Shown here: piece by piece, positions 18,130 through 26,653 of the stretch | How the letters are laid out: each line of letters opens with the position of its first letter | Position numbering within the stretch: the first letter of the stretch is position 1 | From: Sphingobacterium sp. CZ-2 | GTDB taxonomy: Bacteria; Bacteroidota; Bacteroidia; Sphingobacteriales; Sphingobacteriaceae | Assembly: GCF_004526235.1 (NCBI RefSeq) | Contig: NZ_CP038159.1 | Span: 2,108,001-2,172,000, forward strand | DNA length: 64,000 bases | Direction of reading: 5' to 3' | Notes under the pieces: model-generated | Seen by the model: the letters and a program-made list of their open reading frames with translations, nothing else | The model's database searches: none | What the model was told of the DNA's origin: nothing | Program-made: the position numbers and the translations under genes

Positions 18130-19770
18130 CTAGAAAGAAAATTTTGCGACCAATGGCATGGCCCTTCCGGGACCAAATGCTTTCGGACTAACCCTCAAAA
18201 TTGGTGGCGCTTGGAAGCGCTTGAACTCTGCATTGTTCAATAACTTATTGACCCGTAGAACCGTTGCTTCATCAAAGCCCAAGGCAATCACTTCGGTATA
18301 TGGTTTTTCCTTTTCGATCAATTGGTAAAGTATGCTATCCAAGATGTCGTATTCCGGAAGTGAATCCGAATCCTTTTGACCAGGGCGAAGTTCTGCGGAA
18401 GGCGGTTTCACGATGGTGTTCAATGGGATGATCTCCCGATCCCTATTGATGTATTTAGCCAATTGATAGGCCTGGGTTTTGTACACATCACCGATCACGG
18501 ATAAGGAACCCGCCATATCGCCATACAAGGTTCCGTATCCCACAGCAGCCTCACTTTTATTGGATGTGTTCAATAAGATGTTTCCGAATTTGTTGGACAG
18601 TGCCATCAATAAGGTTCCACGCGTGCGAGCCTGGATGTTCTCTTCGGTGGTATCAGGGTTCCGACCTTCAAATGCTGGAGCCAATGTTGCCTCAAAAGCC
18701 GCTGCAATGTCTTTTATCGGAAGGATGAGCTTTTGGCATCCGGTGTTTTCCACTAAATCCAAGGCATCCTTCAAGGAATGGTCGCTGGAGTAAATGGAAG
18801 GCATCAAGACCGACAGCACGTTTTCTGCGCCCAAGGCTTCACAGGCAAGAGCGGCTACCAAGGCAGAATCCAAACCTCCGGAAAGCCCTAGAACGGCTTT
18901 CTGAAATCCTGATTTCTGGAAATAATCCCTTAAACCCAGGATGATCGCATCATGGATCAATGCAATTTCCTGATGTTCTACGGATTGATGCGCCTGCTCA
19001 CTGTGCAGATCATTGCCTTTTAATTCCACAAATTGTAGGTCTTCTTCAAAGCTTTTCATTTCGCTTACCAATTCACCTTTTCTGTTGAGGGCCAAAGAAC
19101 GGCCATCGAAAATAATATCCGTATGGGCGCCCACCTGATTCACATAAATCAGCGGGGCATTCCCTTTGATGACATTCCTGCTCAATACGTTTTTCCGATT
19201 TTCGAAATGGGTATAGGAAAAAGGGGATGCCGCAATATTGATGATCAAGTCGGGATGTTCCTTAGCAAGGTCCTGCATCAGGTCGCCAACATAGGAGTTT
19301 GGTCCATCATCATCCCAAAGATCCTCACAGACGGTTAATGCAATCGTGAGATCCTTGAACTTGATGCAATTACTTGACGGATTAGGCTCGAAATAACGGT
19401 ATTCATCAAAGACGTCGTAATCCGGCAATAGACTTTTCCTGACTACTTGCTTCACCTCACCATCTGCCAATAAAAGGGCAGCATTGAACAAAGGTTTTCC
19501 TTCGGCATCCTTGTTGGGAACTGGTGCTCCAATGATACAGGCAATGCCTTCACAATATTTTGCGATTTCATCCACGCTGGCATAACAAGCCTTAAGGAAG
19601 GCGGTATTTCGTAGTAGATCTTTGGCTGGATATCCCCCAATTGCCAATTCTGCAAAGACGATCAGTTCTGCCCCTTGTTCCTTGGCATCCGTTATAGCCT
19701 TTACTATTTTTTTTGTGTTCTGTTCGAAATTACCGATATGATAGTTTAGTTGAGCTAATGCAATCTTCAT
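18130..19770 (-). CDS. nadE: Glutamine-dependent NAD(+) synthetase
   Basis: A cytoplasmic two-domain enzyme (546 residues) that amidates deamido-NAD with ammonia drawn from glutamine. The N-terminal nitrilase-like glutaminase domain has the Glu-Lys-Cys set: Glu 41 in FAELAIGG, Lys in RKSLLPDYDVF and Cys in TVCEDLWDD. The C-terminal ATP-pyrophosphatase domain starts near residue 265 with the GLSGGLDSALVAALA P-loop and later NTSNKSE and YGTLYGDMAGS. This is the short bacterial form of the glutamine-dependent enzyme. An upstream terminator separates it from the FKBP-like gene, so it probably has its own promoter in the 100-bp gap. Confidence 0.96.
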   Translation of the reverse strand: MKIALAQLNYHIGNFEQNTKKIVKAITDAKEQGAELIVFAELAIGGYPAKDLLRNTAFLKACYASVDEIAKYCEGIACIIGAPVPNKDAEGKPLFNAALLLADGEVKQVVRKSLLPDYDVFDEYRYFEPNPSSNCIKFKDLTIALTVCEDLWDDDGPNSYVGDLMQDLAKEHPDLIINIAASPFSYTHFENRKNVLSRNVIKGNAPLIYVNQVGAHTDIIFDGRSLALNRKGELVSEMKSFEEDLQFVELKGNDLHSEQAHQSVEHQEIALIHDAIILGLRDYFQKSGFQKAVLGLSGGLDSALVAALACEALGAENVLSVLMPSIYSSDHSLKDALDLVENTGCQKLILPIKDIAAAFEATLAPAFEGRNPDTTEENIQARTRGTLLMALSNKFGNILLNTSNKSEAAVGYGTLYGDMAGSLSVIGDVYKTQAYQLAKYINRDREIIPLNTIVKPPSAELRPGQKDSDSLPEYDILDSILYQLIEKEKPYTEVIALGFDEATVLRVNKLLNNAEFKRFQAPPILRVSPKAFGPGRAMPLVAKFSF

Positions 19771-19805
19771 ATGTATGTGTTTAAGGTAAAATTAAACATA
19801 AATTT

Positions 19806-19850
19806 TAAAAAAATAAGGCGGCACCCAAGGGAATAGGTACCGCCTTATAC
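19806..19850 (-). terminator. Terminator after the FKBP-like lipoprotein gene
   Basis: An almost perfect 13-bp stem (ATAAGGCGGCACC / GGTACCGCCTTAT) with a 10-nt loop is followed by a T run on the minus strand, 24 bp after the gene's stop. Confidence 0.85.
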
Positions 19851-19873
19851 TATATAAGTATGAATTGTTGAGC

Positions 19874-20503
19874 TTATATGTTTTTGATATCGATTACTTC
19901 GACCTCGTATTCTACTGGAGAATCTTTAGGAACAATCACTTTACCCGAACCATCTTTTCTTTCTCTATTGTCATATACAATTGGAGAAGGAGCAATAAAC
20001 TTGAATTTAGTTCCTTTTTTGATTCCATTAGGAACCAGTCCGTATAAAATATCTGTTCCATTGATCGTTACGTTTCTTGGAAGGAATGCTCTGATCCAAG
20101 CTTGAGTAACATTGATATTGGAGTTTGGATTCAAATAGAATTGTTGAGCAGTACCTGTAGCATCTTCAAACACTTCACCAGTCAATAATAATTTACCTTT
20201 GTATTTTACCGTGATCTGAGGAGAGATGAAAGAGGAGCCTTGAAGTACATATTCATACGATTCGTCTGTTGCTGGCGTAAGGATATCCAAATACATGCCT
20301 ACTGAATCATTGAAATAACGATTGTCTGAATAATTTTCCGCTGCATAAGCTGCTAGGATCGGCTTTTGTTTATTCATTGTGGAATCGTAACGAGCTTTTT
20401 CTTTTGCATAATCCCAACCATCATCAATGGTATCATTCTTCATACATGAAGTGATACTGATAACTCCCAACAAAGCAATGATTAATAGTCTAAAGTTTTT
20501 CAT
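19874..20503 (-). CDS. FKBP-like lipoprotein
   Basis: A 209-residue secreted protein with a lipobox ending ITSC at residue 20. The C-terminal two thirds looks like an FKBP-type peptidyl-prolyl isomerase fold: ITVKYKGKLLLTGEVFEDATG, then IRAFLP, GLVPNGIKKGTKFKF, and the final strand SPVEYEVEVIDI. Several residues of the classic FKBP proline pocket are hard to place, so activity is uncertain. Gliding-motility-associated FKBP lipoproteins of Bacteroidota have this layout, but I cannot assign it to that system. The gene stands alone, with a terminator after it and 77 bp to the next gene upstream. Confidence 0.7.
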   Translation of the reverse strand: MKNFRLLIIALLGVISITSCMKNDTIDDGWDYAKEKARYDSTMNKQKPILAAYAAENYSDNRYFNDSVGMYLDILTPATDESYEYVLQGSSFISPQITVKYKGKLLLTGEVFEDATGTAQQFYLNPNSNINVTQAWIRAFLPRNVTINGTDILYGLVPNGIKKGTKFKFIAPSPIVYDNRERKDGSGKVIVPKDSPVEYEVEVIDIKNI

Positions 20504-20580
20504 AAAATGTTATAAGTATTGTGAATATTAAAGGAGATAACGCATAATTGTATCAATGTGCTACACCTAATCTGTTAAAA

Positions 20581-21054
20581 TTATAAAATATTTAACATTT
20601 GCTTTATACTTATATAGTTAAATTTTCTTTGGGTGACCTTGAAATCACGGTCTAAAAAGAGACTGGTTGGGAATGTAGGCTTTTTCGAATCCTGCATCAA
20701 TAAACGAAACAACTGATGGTATTGACCTGTTTTTTTTACGGTTTGGGGGTTTGTATAAAGTACTCCATCGAAGTAAATACTGTCCAGAGATTCGGCATCC
20801 ATTTCTACTGCATAATAGTGTTCATTGAGATTTTGAATCACTTTCGGATCCTTAAACGTTTCCCTTTGCATTTTTTTGCAATAGCTGCACCATTCCGTAT
20901 GGAAAAATAAAAATACCGGTTTAGGGTTCCTTTCGAGCGAATCGCTGATCTGCTCGAAAGGAATCCAGTTGATGGCTTCTTTGTTCAAAGGCTGCGCCTT
21001 AATTTCCCAAGAAATCAACCCGATAAATAATATGCCTATTTGTAACAGTTTCAT
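20581..21054 (-). CDS. Secreted thioredoxin-like protein
   Basis: A 157-residue protein with a signal peptide (cleavage near residue 20) and a thioredoxin-fold domain with a WCSYCKKM redox motif (CxxC near residues 56-59). FLFFHTEWC before it and the cis-proline region PTFPTSLFL are typical of periplasmic thioredoxins. Its ATG overlaps the stop of the TonB-dependent receptor gene by one base (TAATG), so the two are translationally coupled. It may keep cysteines of that receptor or its ligand system reduced: the receptor has a NCQNCG pair near its plug domain. That link is inference. Confidence 0.82.
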   Translation of the reverse strand: MKLLQIGILFIGLISWEIKAQPLNKEAINWIPFEQISDSLERNPKPVFLFFHTEWCSYCKKMQRETFKDPKVIQNLNEHYYAVEMDAESLDSIYFDGVLYTNPQTVKKTGQYHQLFRLLMQDSKKPTFPTSLFLDRDFKVTQRKFNYISIKQMLNIL

Positions 21055-23399
21055 TAGTGAAAATGTCCTAATTTGATTCCAAATGTAAATGTCCTTGGAC
21101 GGGATGGTCCATAGATATATTGGGAGTCACGGAGTGCGCCGGTATCAAAATCCTTTTGGAAAGCGTTGAAAATATTCTGGACCCCACCAAAAAGTTCGAT
21201 ACTGAATTCTTTCTTCACGGAAAATGTATAGCCAATCCGGGTATTGATCTCATAAAAATCATTCGCCTCCTTCAATAGCATCTTTTCGGGCTCAACCAGG
21301 TGCGGAACGATCATTTTTCCGGTATATACGGAAGTGAGGTCTAAACTCAATGCTTCTAATGGTTTCCAGTTGGCATTTAGGTAACCATAGATATTGGGTG
21401 TGCGGACGAACCGCTTACTGCTTACATTTTCATTGGCAGTTGGTCCCTCGAACAAAAGCTGTGCTTCCTTAAATTCTGAACGTTGAATTGTTCCTCCCGC
21501 CTGAAAGCTGTACCTCGAAGAAGGGGCAATATTCAGCTCCAGGTTGGATCCATAGACACGCGCTCCTGTTCCATTTCGCATCTCTTCGATGATTAGGTTC
21601 TCTTCTTCAGAAGTCATAATAGTGGTGAATGGATTGTTCAATTGGGTGAGGAATCCTTCTACCAAGAGGCTGGTCTGGGTAGTTCCGAAGTTCTTCGTGA
21701 AATTCAAGGATCCGGTATAAGCGTTGGAATATTCGGTTTCCAAGTTCTCACCGATCAGCACGAATACCTGTTGTCCGCCGACCGAGGTGACATGCATATC
21801 TTCATTGAAAGCTTGTGGAGCACGGAATCCGCGGGCAAAACCTCCTCGGAATTGCAGGTAATCGGTAATGTCGTACAATAAGGTCACCCTTGGGCTGAAA
21901 GTGCCAAAGCTTTCGGAGGAGTTTCGTTGATGACCTGCCAATTCATAGTTTCCATCTACATCGGTATAATCGTACCGGGCACCCAATAGGGATTTCAGAT
22001 TATCCAAGATGTTCCATTCGTACTGCACATAGCTACCTAGGCCATGGGTCTTCTGATCGATCAGACGTTGGTAACCGGGAATATTATCTTTGGTGCGGTT
22101 GCTATTGAATTCGACACCGGCAGTCAAAACATCCTTTTCGAAGGTATAGGTATACTGCGAGCCGGCTACCATGGCAAAATCATCCGTATCTCCATAGGAA
22201 TTGGAGGCCAAAAGGCTATCCTGTTTGGTTCTGCCGCCACCTAAACCACCGTAAAAGCTTTCCCGGTTGGTGAATTGCGCAGAAGAATAAAGTGAGATTT
22301 TATGTTTGTAATCTTTGGAATAATGGTCATAGGTCAATCCGCCGATAAAGGAATTTGTGCGCAATTGTTCGGTTACATCCGTAAAATGGGGCGCAAGATC
22401 CAATCGGTCGCCACCACGTCTGAACTCATTGAGCACGCTGAGGTCCAAGGTGATCCGGTCGAAATCGGTGGGTTTGTAAAAAGCCTTGGAGCCGAAGGTG
22501 AGGTTCTTCAATTTGGTCATTTCGGAGAAACCATCGTTATTGGCATCATAGGCTTCCCGGTTTCTATGCATCCCATAGAAGGTGACGCCTGTTTGCAGGT
22601 CATTATCTACGTAGGAGCTGTTGAAATCCAAACTATGGTCCCAGGCTTTTCCCCCGATCAAGGAATTGGTGGTTTTCAGTTGCCAATCGTTTTCTACCGG
22701 GTCTTTGGTGATGATGTTAATGGTTCCGGCAATGGCATTCGCGCCAAATAGGGCAGAACCTCCTGAACGGACCACCTCGATGCGGTCGATCATGCTCGTA
22801 GGGATCTGATCCAGGCCATAGACACTGTTCAGGGCACTGAAAACGGCGCGGCTATTGATCAGGATCTGGGAGTAGGCGCCTTCCATGCCGTTCAATCGAA
22901 CTTGGGTAAATCCACAGTTCTGGCAGTTGTTCTCCACGCGAACTCCGGGTTGGTAGTTCAGCGTTTCAGACATCGCGACCGACTGGGTGGCATTGAATAA
23001 TTTGGGGCTCAGCACATTGACAATCACCGGTGCTTTCTTGCGTTCCATGCCGTATCGGGAGGCACTTACCACGACCTCACTCAGGTTGAGGTTGTCTTCC
23101 TGCAGGGTGATGTTCAAGGGATTGTTCCTATCGGCTGCGGTCAGTTGTTTTTTGATGGATTGAAAACCGATGGCGCGGATACTGATGCTTTTTATGGGCG
23201 TTTTTCCTTCTTCCAGGATGAACTGTCCTAAGCTATCGGTGGATGTTCCTTGGTTGGATCCATCTACCTGTACGGTAGCATTGGCAATGGGTTCATCTTT
23301 GGGATTACTGATAGTTCCACGAATTTGTGCATATAGGTTTGTTTGGCCCACATAACATAGGGCTATTATCAGGTTTAACCTGAAAAAAATAGATTTCAT
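21054..23399 (-). CDS. TonB-dependent outer-membrane receptor
   Basis: A 781-residue receptor: signal peptide (to about residue 24), a carboxypeptidase-like/CNA-B-type domain (about 25-110; IRGTISNPKDEPIANATVQV), a plug domain with NLSEVVVSASR as TonB-box-like start, and a 22-strand barrel ending in an aromatic-rich strand (TFGIKLGHFH). The plug carries VENNCQNCGFTQVRLNGMEG, a two-cysteine variant. The ligand is unknown; it lacks a SusD partner and is more like metal or cofactor receptors than glycan importers. The ATG at 23399 is used, since the upstream TTG adds five residues before a good signal peptide. It is co-directional with a His-rich small protein and the thioredoxin-like gene. Confidence 0.9.
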   Translation of the reverse strand: MKSIFFRLNLIIALCYVGQTNLYAQIRGTISNPKDEPIANATVQVDGSNQGTSTDSLGQFILEEGKTPIKSISIRAIGFQSIKKQLTAADRNNPLNITLQEDNLNLSEVVVSASRYGMERKKAPVIVNVLSPKLFNATQSVAMSETLNYQPGVRVENNCQNCGFTQVRLNGMEGAYSQILINSRAVFSALNSVYGLDQIPTSMIDRIEVVRSGGSALFGANAIAGTINIITKDPVENDWQLKTTNSLIGGKAWDHSLDFNSSYVDNDLQTGVTFYGMHRNREAYDANNDGFSEMTKLKNLTFGSKAFYKPTDFDRITLDLSVLNEFRRGGDRLDLAPHFTDVTEQLRTNSFIGGLTYDHYSKDYKHKISLYSSAQFTNRESFYGGLGGGRTKQDSLLASNSYGDTDDFAMVAGSQYTYTFEKDVLTAGVEFNSNRTKDNIPGYQRLIDQKTHGLGSYVQYEWNILDNLKSLLGARYDYTDVDGNYELAGHQRNSSESFGTFSPRVTLLYDITDYLQFRGGFARGFRAPQAFNEDMHVTSVGGQQVFVLIGENLETEYSNAYTGSLNFTKNFGTTQTSLLVEGFLTQLNNPFTTIMTSEEENLIIEEMRNGTGARVYGSNLELNIAPSSRYSFQAGGTIQRSEFKEAQLLFEGPTANENVSSKRFVRTPNIYGYLNANWKPLEALSLDLTSVYTGKMIVPHLVEPEKMLLKEANDFYEINTRIGYTFSVKKEFSIELFGGVQNIFNAFQKDFDTGALRDSQYIYGPSRPRTFTFGIKLGHFH

Positions 23400-23469
23400 A
23401 GTAAAATTTAGCAATGATCAATAAGGTATGGCCTGGGATTAAGCAGGCGACATACAAATACAATAAGGA

Positions 23470-23490
23470 CCATGAAATTTGATTTCATGG
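23470..23490. promoter_or_regulatory. Perfect palindrome, candidate operator of the receptor gene
   Basis: CCATGAAAT-TTG-ATTTCATGG is a perfect 9-bp dyad with a 3-nt centre, 71 bp before the receptor ATG and 11 bp after the preceding stop. There is no T run, so it looks more like a protein-binding site than a terminator. Confidence 0.45.
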
Positions 23491-23501
23491 TTGGAATAAG
23501 A

Positions 23502-23864
23502 TTATGCTAAATGGGTAGGAGGGTCTCTTCCGGTGTTGAAAGAGATGTATTGTTTGATTTCCGCGAAGGTTTTCTCCGCGAAATGGATTTCTGTAAGGGT
23601 TTGTTGGATAGGAGCGGTGTAAGTTTGCGACTCCCAGTTTAAGTAACTGCCCTGAAAAACAATGTCCAGGTATTTGATTTCATCATCGGAGTGGTGTTGG
23701 TGATGTTTTTTTTCGCCAAGATCGTAAGGGTGGATGTGGGTGACGATCTCTCCGGTGGAGGTGACCTCTTTGTGCATAAAGACAATTCCGCTGATGATTA
23801 TGCCGCAGATCCAGAAGAGGAGGAAATGGGCGATTATTAGGCGGTATGGATGTATTTTATGCAT
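23502..23864 (-). CDS. Small His-rich membrane-anchored protein
   Basis: A 120-residue protein with one N-terminal membrane segment (about residues 8-30) followed by a predicted periplasmic domain with a dense histidine cluster (THIHPYDLGEKKHHQHHSDDE, about 42-62; eight acidic or His side chains in the second half alone). I do not recognise a named family. It lies 102 bp upstream of the TonB-dependent receptor on the same strand, and the His cluster would suit binding of Zn, Cu or Ni, so a role in metal sensing or capture for that receptor is plausible but unproven. Its upstream region is replaced by the repeat cluster at 23.92-24.20 kb. Confidence 0.7.
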   Translation of the reverse strand: MHKIHPYRLIIAHFLLFWICGIIISGIVFMHKEVTSTGEIVTHIHPYDLGEKKHHQHHSDDEIKYLDIVFQGSYLNWESQTYTAPIQQTLTEIHFAEKTFAEIKQYISFNTGRDPPTHLA

Positions 23865-23921
23865 GCAGATGTGAAATCTGGGATAAATTTAGGGATTTTT
23901 TTCCGTGATTGGGAGATTTTT

Positions 23922-24196
23922 GCGTCATTGCGAGGTGTTTTACGTCATTGCGAGGTGTTTTACGTCATTGGGAGTTTTTTTTACGTCATTGCGAGGAACG
24001 AAGCAATCTTCCCGCATGTCATGCTGAGCGAAGTCGAAGCATCTACGTATGGTACCCGAACAGATCCTTCGACGATGCTCAGGATGACACTTAAAGAAAG
24101 GATGACACTTAAAGAAAGATTGCTTCGTCGTGCCTCCTCGCAATGACGCGTTGTTGTCATGACGCAATGTTGCCAATGACGCAATATTGTCAATGA
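23922..24196. repeat. Nested cluster of two REP-like families
   Basis: This fills most of the 342-bp gap between the panD stop and the His-rich gene. Three degraded 22-bp tandem units (CGTCATTGCGAGGTGTTTTA) precede an outer inverted pair of the 'TCATTGCGAGGA' family. Inside that loop sits an inverted pair of a second family (GTCATGCTGAGCGAAG ... GATGCTCAGGATGAC). Short decayed fragments (GACGCAAT) follow. I see no gene here; open frames across it are repeat translations. Confidence 0.88.
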
Positions 24197-24206
24197 CTCC
24201 TAACCC

Positions 24207-24554
24207 TTACACCAACTTATTATTCTCATCCGGGAAAATAACAGTTGGTTTAAAGGTTTTGGCTTCTTCGCGATCAATCGTCGCATAAGAAATCACGATC
24301 ACAATATCACCAACCTGCACCAAACGAGCTGCAGCGCCATTCAAACAAAGAATTCCGGATCCACGTTCGCCAGGAATGACATAGGTTTCCAATCTGGCGC
24401 CGTTATTATTATTTACAATTTGTACTTTTTCTCCAACGATCAAGTCTGCCGCATCAATCAAATCTTCATCAATGGTGATGCTTCCAACATAATTCAACTC
24501 CGCTTGTGTAACACGAGCGCGGTGAATTTTCGATTTCATTACTTCAATAAACAT
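24207..24554 (-). CDS. panD: Aspartate 1-decarboxylase
   Basis: Pyruvoyl-dependent enzyme (115 residues as proenzyme) that makes beta-alanine from aspartate for pantothenate. The N-terminus ([20 protein letters not shown]) and the self-cleavage site YVGSITID, where Gly24-Ser25 is cut to form the pyruvoyl group, are intact, and the [17 protein letters not shown] block follows. It lies 67 bp after panC on the same strand, so both steps leading to pantothenate are encoded together. The 3' end runs directly into the repeat cluster. Confidence 0.97.
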   Translation of the reverse strand: MFIEVMKSKIHRARVTQAELNYVGSITIDEDLIDAADLIVGEKVQIVNNNNGARLETYVIPGERGSGILCLNGAAARLVQVGDIVIVISYATIDREEAKTFKPTVIFPDENNKLV

Positions 24555-24621
24555 AATGCAAAGTTAGGGTTTTCCCATGTAATAGCTTTGTAAATTAATC
24601 AAGTGCTAATCAACAAATATT

Positions 24622-25467
24622 CTACGCTAAAATAATATTATCAATCAAACGCACATTTTCCACCCAGGCCGTAATCAAGGCAACATACTCTTTTCCGGCT
24701 TCAATTTCCGATACCGGTTCCAAGCTACTGGATTCACAGATCGCCAAATACTCCAACGTAACAGCCGGGTTCTCCGCAATCATATCCTTGCTCTCCGCCA
24801 ATAATTCCGCTACTGATCGCTTCTTGATATTCGCCTTGATAAATCGCAATACCTTAGACAAAGTCAATGCATCCGCTTTCCCTTGTTCCGACAATCTTGC
24901 ATTTCTAGAGCTTAATGCCAAACCTTCTTCACTACGCACCGTAGGGCAGATCAACAAATGGATAGGTAGCTCTTTAATATCGATCATCCGCTGGATCACC
25001 ATCACCTGCTGGAAGTCTTTTTGTCCAAAACAAGCCTGGTCAGGTTCTACCAAAGAAAACAACTTGTAGACTATTTGTGTAACACCTTGGAAATGCCCAG
25101 GCCTATGCTCCCCTTCCCAGATCTTATCCAGATTGCCAAGATCAATATGCCACTCCGGATCGTTTTCAGGATACATCTCTTCCACCGATGGAAGGAAGAG
25201 GATATCACAATCTACCGACTCCAATAAAGCGATGTCCTTTTCAATAGGGCGCGGATAATTTTCCAGGTCCTTTGGGTCATTGAATTGGGTTGGATTCACA
25301 AAAATGCTACAAACGATGATATCTGTCCTTGGTTTTGCGTATTCGATGAGGGATAAATGACCTTCATGCAAGGCGCCCATGGTGGGTACCAATGTTTTTG
25401 TTTTTTCTTCTTGGCGGATATCTTGCAAAGCAGCTTGCAACTCCCCCTTTGTACGAAATATTTTCAC
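24622..25467 (-). CDS. panC: Pantothenate synthetase
   Basis: ATP-dependent ligase (281 residues) joining pantoate and beta-alanine. It has the nucleotide-binding PTMGALHEGHLSLI (about residues 29-42) with the HxGH signature, VNPTQFNDPKDLENYPR, FGQKDFQQVMVI and the C-terminal SSRNARL motif. The reading frame starts at a GTG (25467), which gives the expected N-terminus MKIFRT; no ATG gives a better start. It is divergent from the GT5-like gene, a pairing I have seen as typical of Bacteroidota, though I cannot verify that here. Confidence 0.97.
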   Translation of the reverse strand: MKIFRTKGELQAALQDIRQEEKTKTLVPTMGALHEGHLSLIEYAKPRTDIIVCSIFVNPTQFNDPKDLENYPRPIEKDIALLESVDCDILFLPSVEEMYPENDPEWHIDLGNLDKIWEGEHRPGHFQGVTQIVYKLFSLVEPDQACFGQKDFQQVMVIQRMIDIKELPIHLLICPTVRSEEGLALSSRNARLSEQGKADALTLSKVLRFIKANIKKRSVAELLAESKDMIAENPAVTLEYLAICESSSLEPVSEIEAGKEYVALITAWVENVRLIDNIILA

Positions 25468-25538
25468 GGCGGAAATTTAAAATTAGGTGCAAAAATGAGG
25501 AATAATCTTTAAATTATAAAACGATGATTTTTAATCAA

Positions 25539-25569
25539 TTGTAAAATTGATAAATTATGTGTATCTTTG
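25539..25569 (+). promoter_or_regulatory. Bacteroidota-type promoter of the GT5-like gene
   Basis: TTG at 25539-25541 is followed, after 20 bases, by TATCTTTG at 25562-25569, matching the TTG-N19-21-TAnnTTTG consensus. The ATG at 25612 lies 42 bp further on. This is the best-formed promoter in the window. Confidence 0.7.
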
Positions 25570-25611
25570 TAGACCGATTTTACTATTCAATAAATAAAAA
25601 AACAGTTGGAG

Positions 25612-26433
25612 ATGGCAAAAACGAAAATCTTGTTTATTACCCATGAAATGTCGCCTTTCCTTGAATTAAGTAAAATTTCTGAAATAACACGCCAGTTACC
25701 ACATGCAATGCAGGAAAAAGGATTCGAAATTCGGATTCTAATGCCTCGTTTTGGTAACATTAATGAGCGCAGAAATCGTCTTCATGAAGTGATAAGGTTG
25801 TCGGGAATGAACATTGTGGTGGACAATAATGATAATCCGCTAATTATTAAGGTAGCATCCTTGCCGGCAGCAAGAATGCAGGTTTACTTCTTAGATAATG
25901 AGGAGTACTTTCAGCGGAAGAAGGTTTTTCGTGATGAGCAAGGGAAATTCTTTGATGACAATAACGAACGTTCCTTGTTCTTCTGTAAAGGAGCTTTGGA
26001 AACTGTCAAGAAATTAGGTTGGTCACCGGATGTGGTACATTGCCACGGATGGTTTACCGCGATGGTACCGGCTTACCTAAAAACTGTATACCAAAACGAT
26101 CCTACCTTCAAGGATGCTAAGGTTTTCTATTCCCTTTACAAGGAAGATTTTGAGAACGCAAGCCTTGGAACGAAGTATGCTGAAATGGCTAGCCAATCAG
26201 ATATCGCCGCTGATCAAGTGAAAGATTACGCATCCGGATCTTACGTGGATATCTGCAAAGGCGCGCTTTCTTTCACGGATGTCGCTATCAAATGCGATGC
26301 TGACATCAACCCTGAAATTACCGCGTACATCCAAGAACATAATATTCGTACATTCGAACCGACTTCTGATGAAGATTACGAAGCATTCGGCGAATTATAT
26401 GACGAGTTTGTAAACGAAGAAGTCTCAGCTTAG
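25612..26433 (+). CDS. Glycogen-synthase-like N-terminal domain protein
   Basis: A 273-residue protein matching only the N-terminal Rossmann domain of family 5 glycosyltransferases (ILFITHEMSPFLE; FEIRILMPRFGNI; VYFLDNEEYF; PDVVHCHGWFTAMVPAYLK). GlgA is normally about 480 residues with two domains, and the C-terminal nucleotide-sugar domain is absent here. The ADP-glucose loop KTGGL of GlgA aligns with ELSKI, so the signature is lost as well. The C-terminus is acidic. It is therefore unlikely to be a working glycogen synthase by itself; such short homologues are often annotated as one. The ATG at 25612 is preferred over the TTG two codons earlier. Confidence 0.8.
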   Translation: MAKTKILFITHEMSPFLELSKISEITRQLPHAMQEKGFEIRILMPRFGNINERRNRLHEVIRLSGMNIVVDNNDNPLIIKVASLPAARMQVYFLDNEEYFQRKKVFRDEQGKFFDDNNERSLFFCKGALETVKKLGWSPDVVHCHGWFTAMVPAYLKTVYQNDPTFKDAKVFYSLYKEDFENASLGTKYAEMASQSDIAADQVKDYASGSYVDICKGALSFTDVAIKCDADINPEITAYIQEHNIRTFEPTSDEDYEAFGELYDEFVNEEVSA

Positions 26434-26463
26434 TTGAGTATAAAGTATTGAGTATTTAGTATT

Positions 26464-26505
26464 TAGACCTATGCGGGCTATCAAAAGCAAGTATAGGTCT
26501 ATTTA
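26464..26505 (+). terminator. Hairpin after the GT5-like gene
   Basis: A 9-bp perfect inverted repeat (TAGACCTAT / ATAGGTCTA) with a 20-nt loop is followed by an AT-rich tail about 30 bp after the stop; probably the end of this transcript. Confidence 0.5.
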
Positions 26506-26578
26506 TTAAATACTTTTTTAATGCAATATCCTTTTGTTTAGATTAAAAATCTCTTTTTATCTTTAATGCGACATATTC

Positions 26579-26652
26579 AAACTATACAGAGTCATAATGC
26601 TAACAAACTATACAGAGTCTTAATACTAACTACTAAATACTAAATACTAAAC
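26579..26652. repeat. Tandem 26-bp repeats and TACTAAATAC repeats before ispF
   Basis: Two adjacent 26-bp units (start AAACTATACAGAGTC) differ at two positions. They are followed by two to three copies of the decamer TACTAAATAC running up to the ispF ATG. Inverted copies (GTATTTAGTATTTAG) occur at about 26447-26463, just after the preceding gene, so the gap can form a long-range stem. Confidence 0.75.
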
Positions 26653-26653
26653 C

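Noticed and set aside
22302..22751. 149-codon open frame opposite the TonB receptor
   Set aside because: Shadow of a well-supported receptor gene; composition follows the other strand's codon pattern.
23850..24193. Open frames of 60-98 codons on both strands
   Set aside because: They are translations of the REP units (peptides such as LRGTTKQ and DDAQDDT), with no start context or domain.
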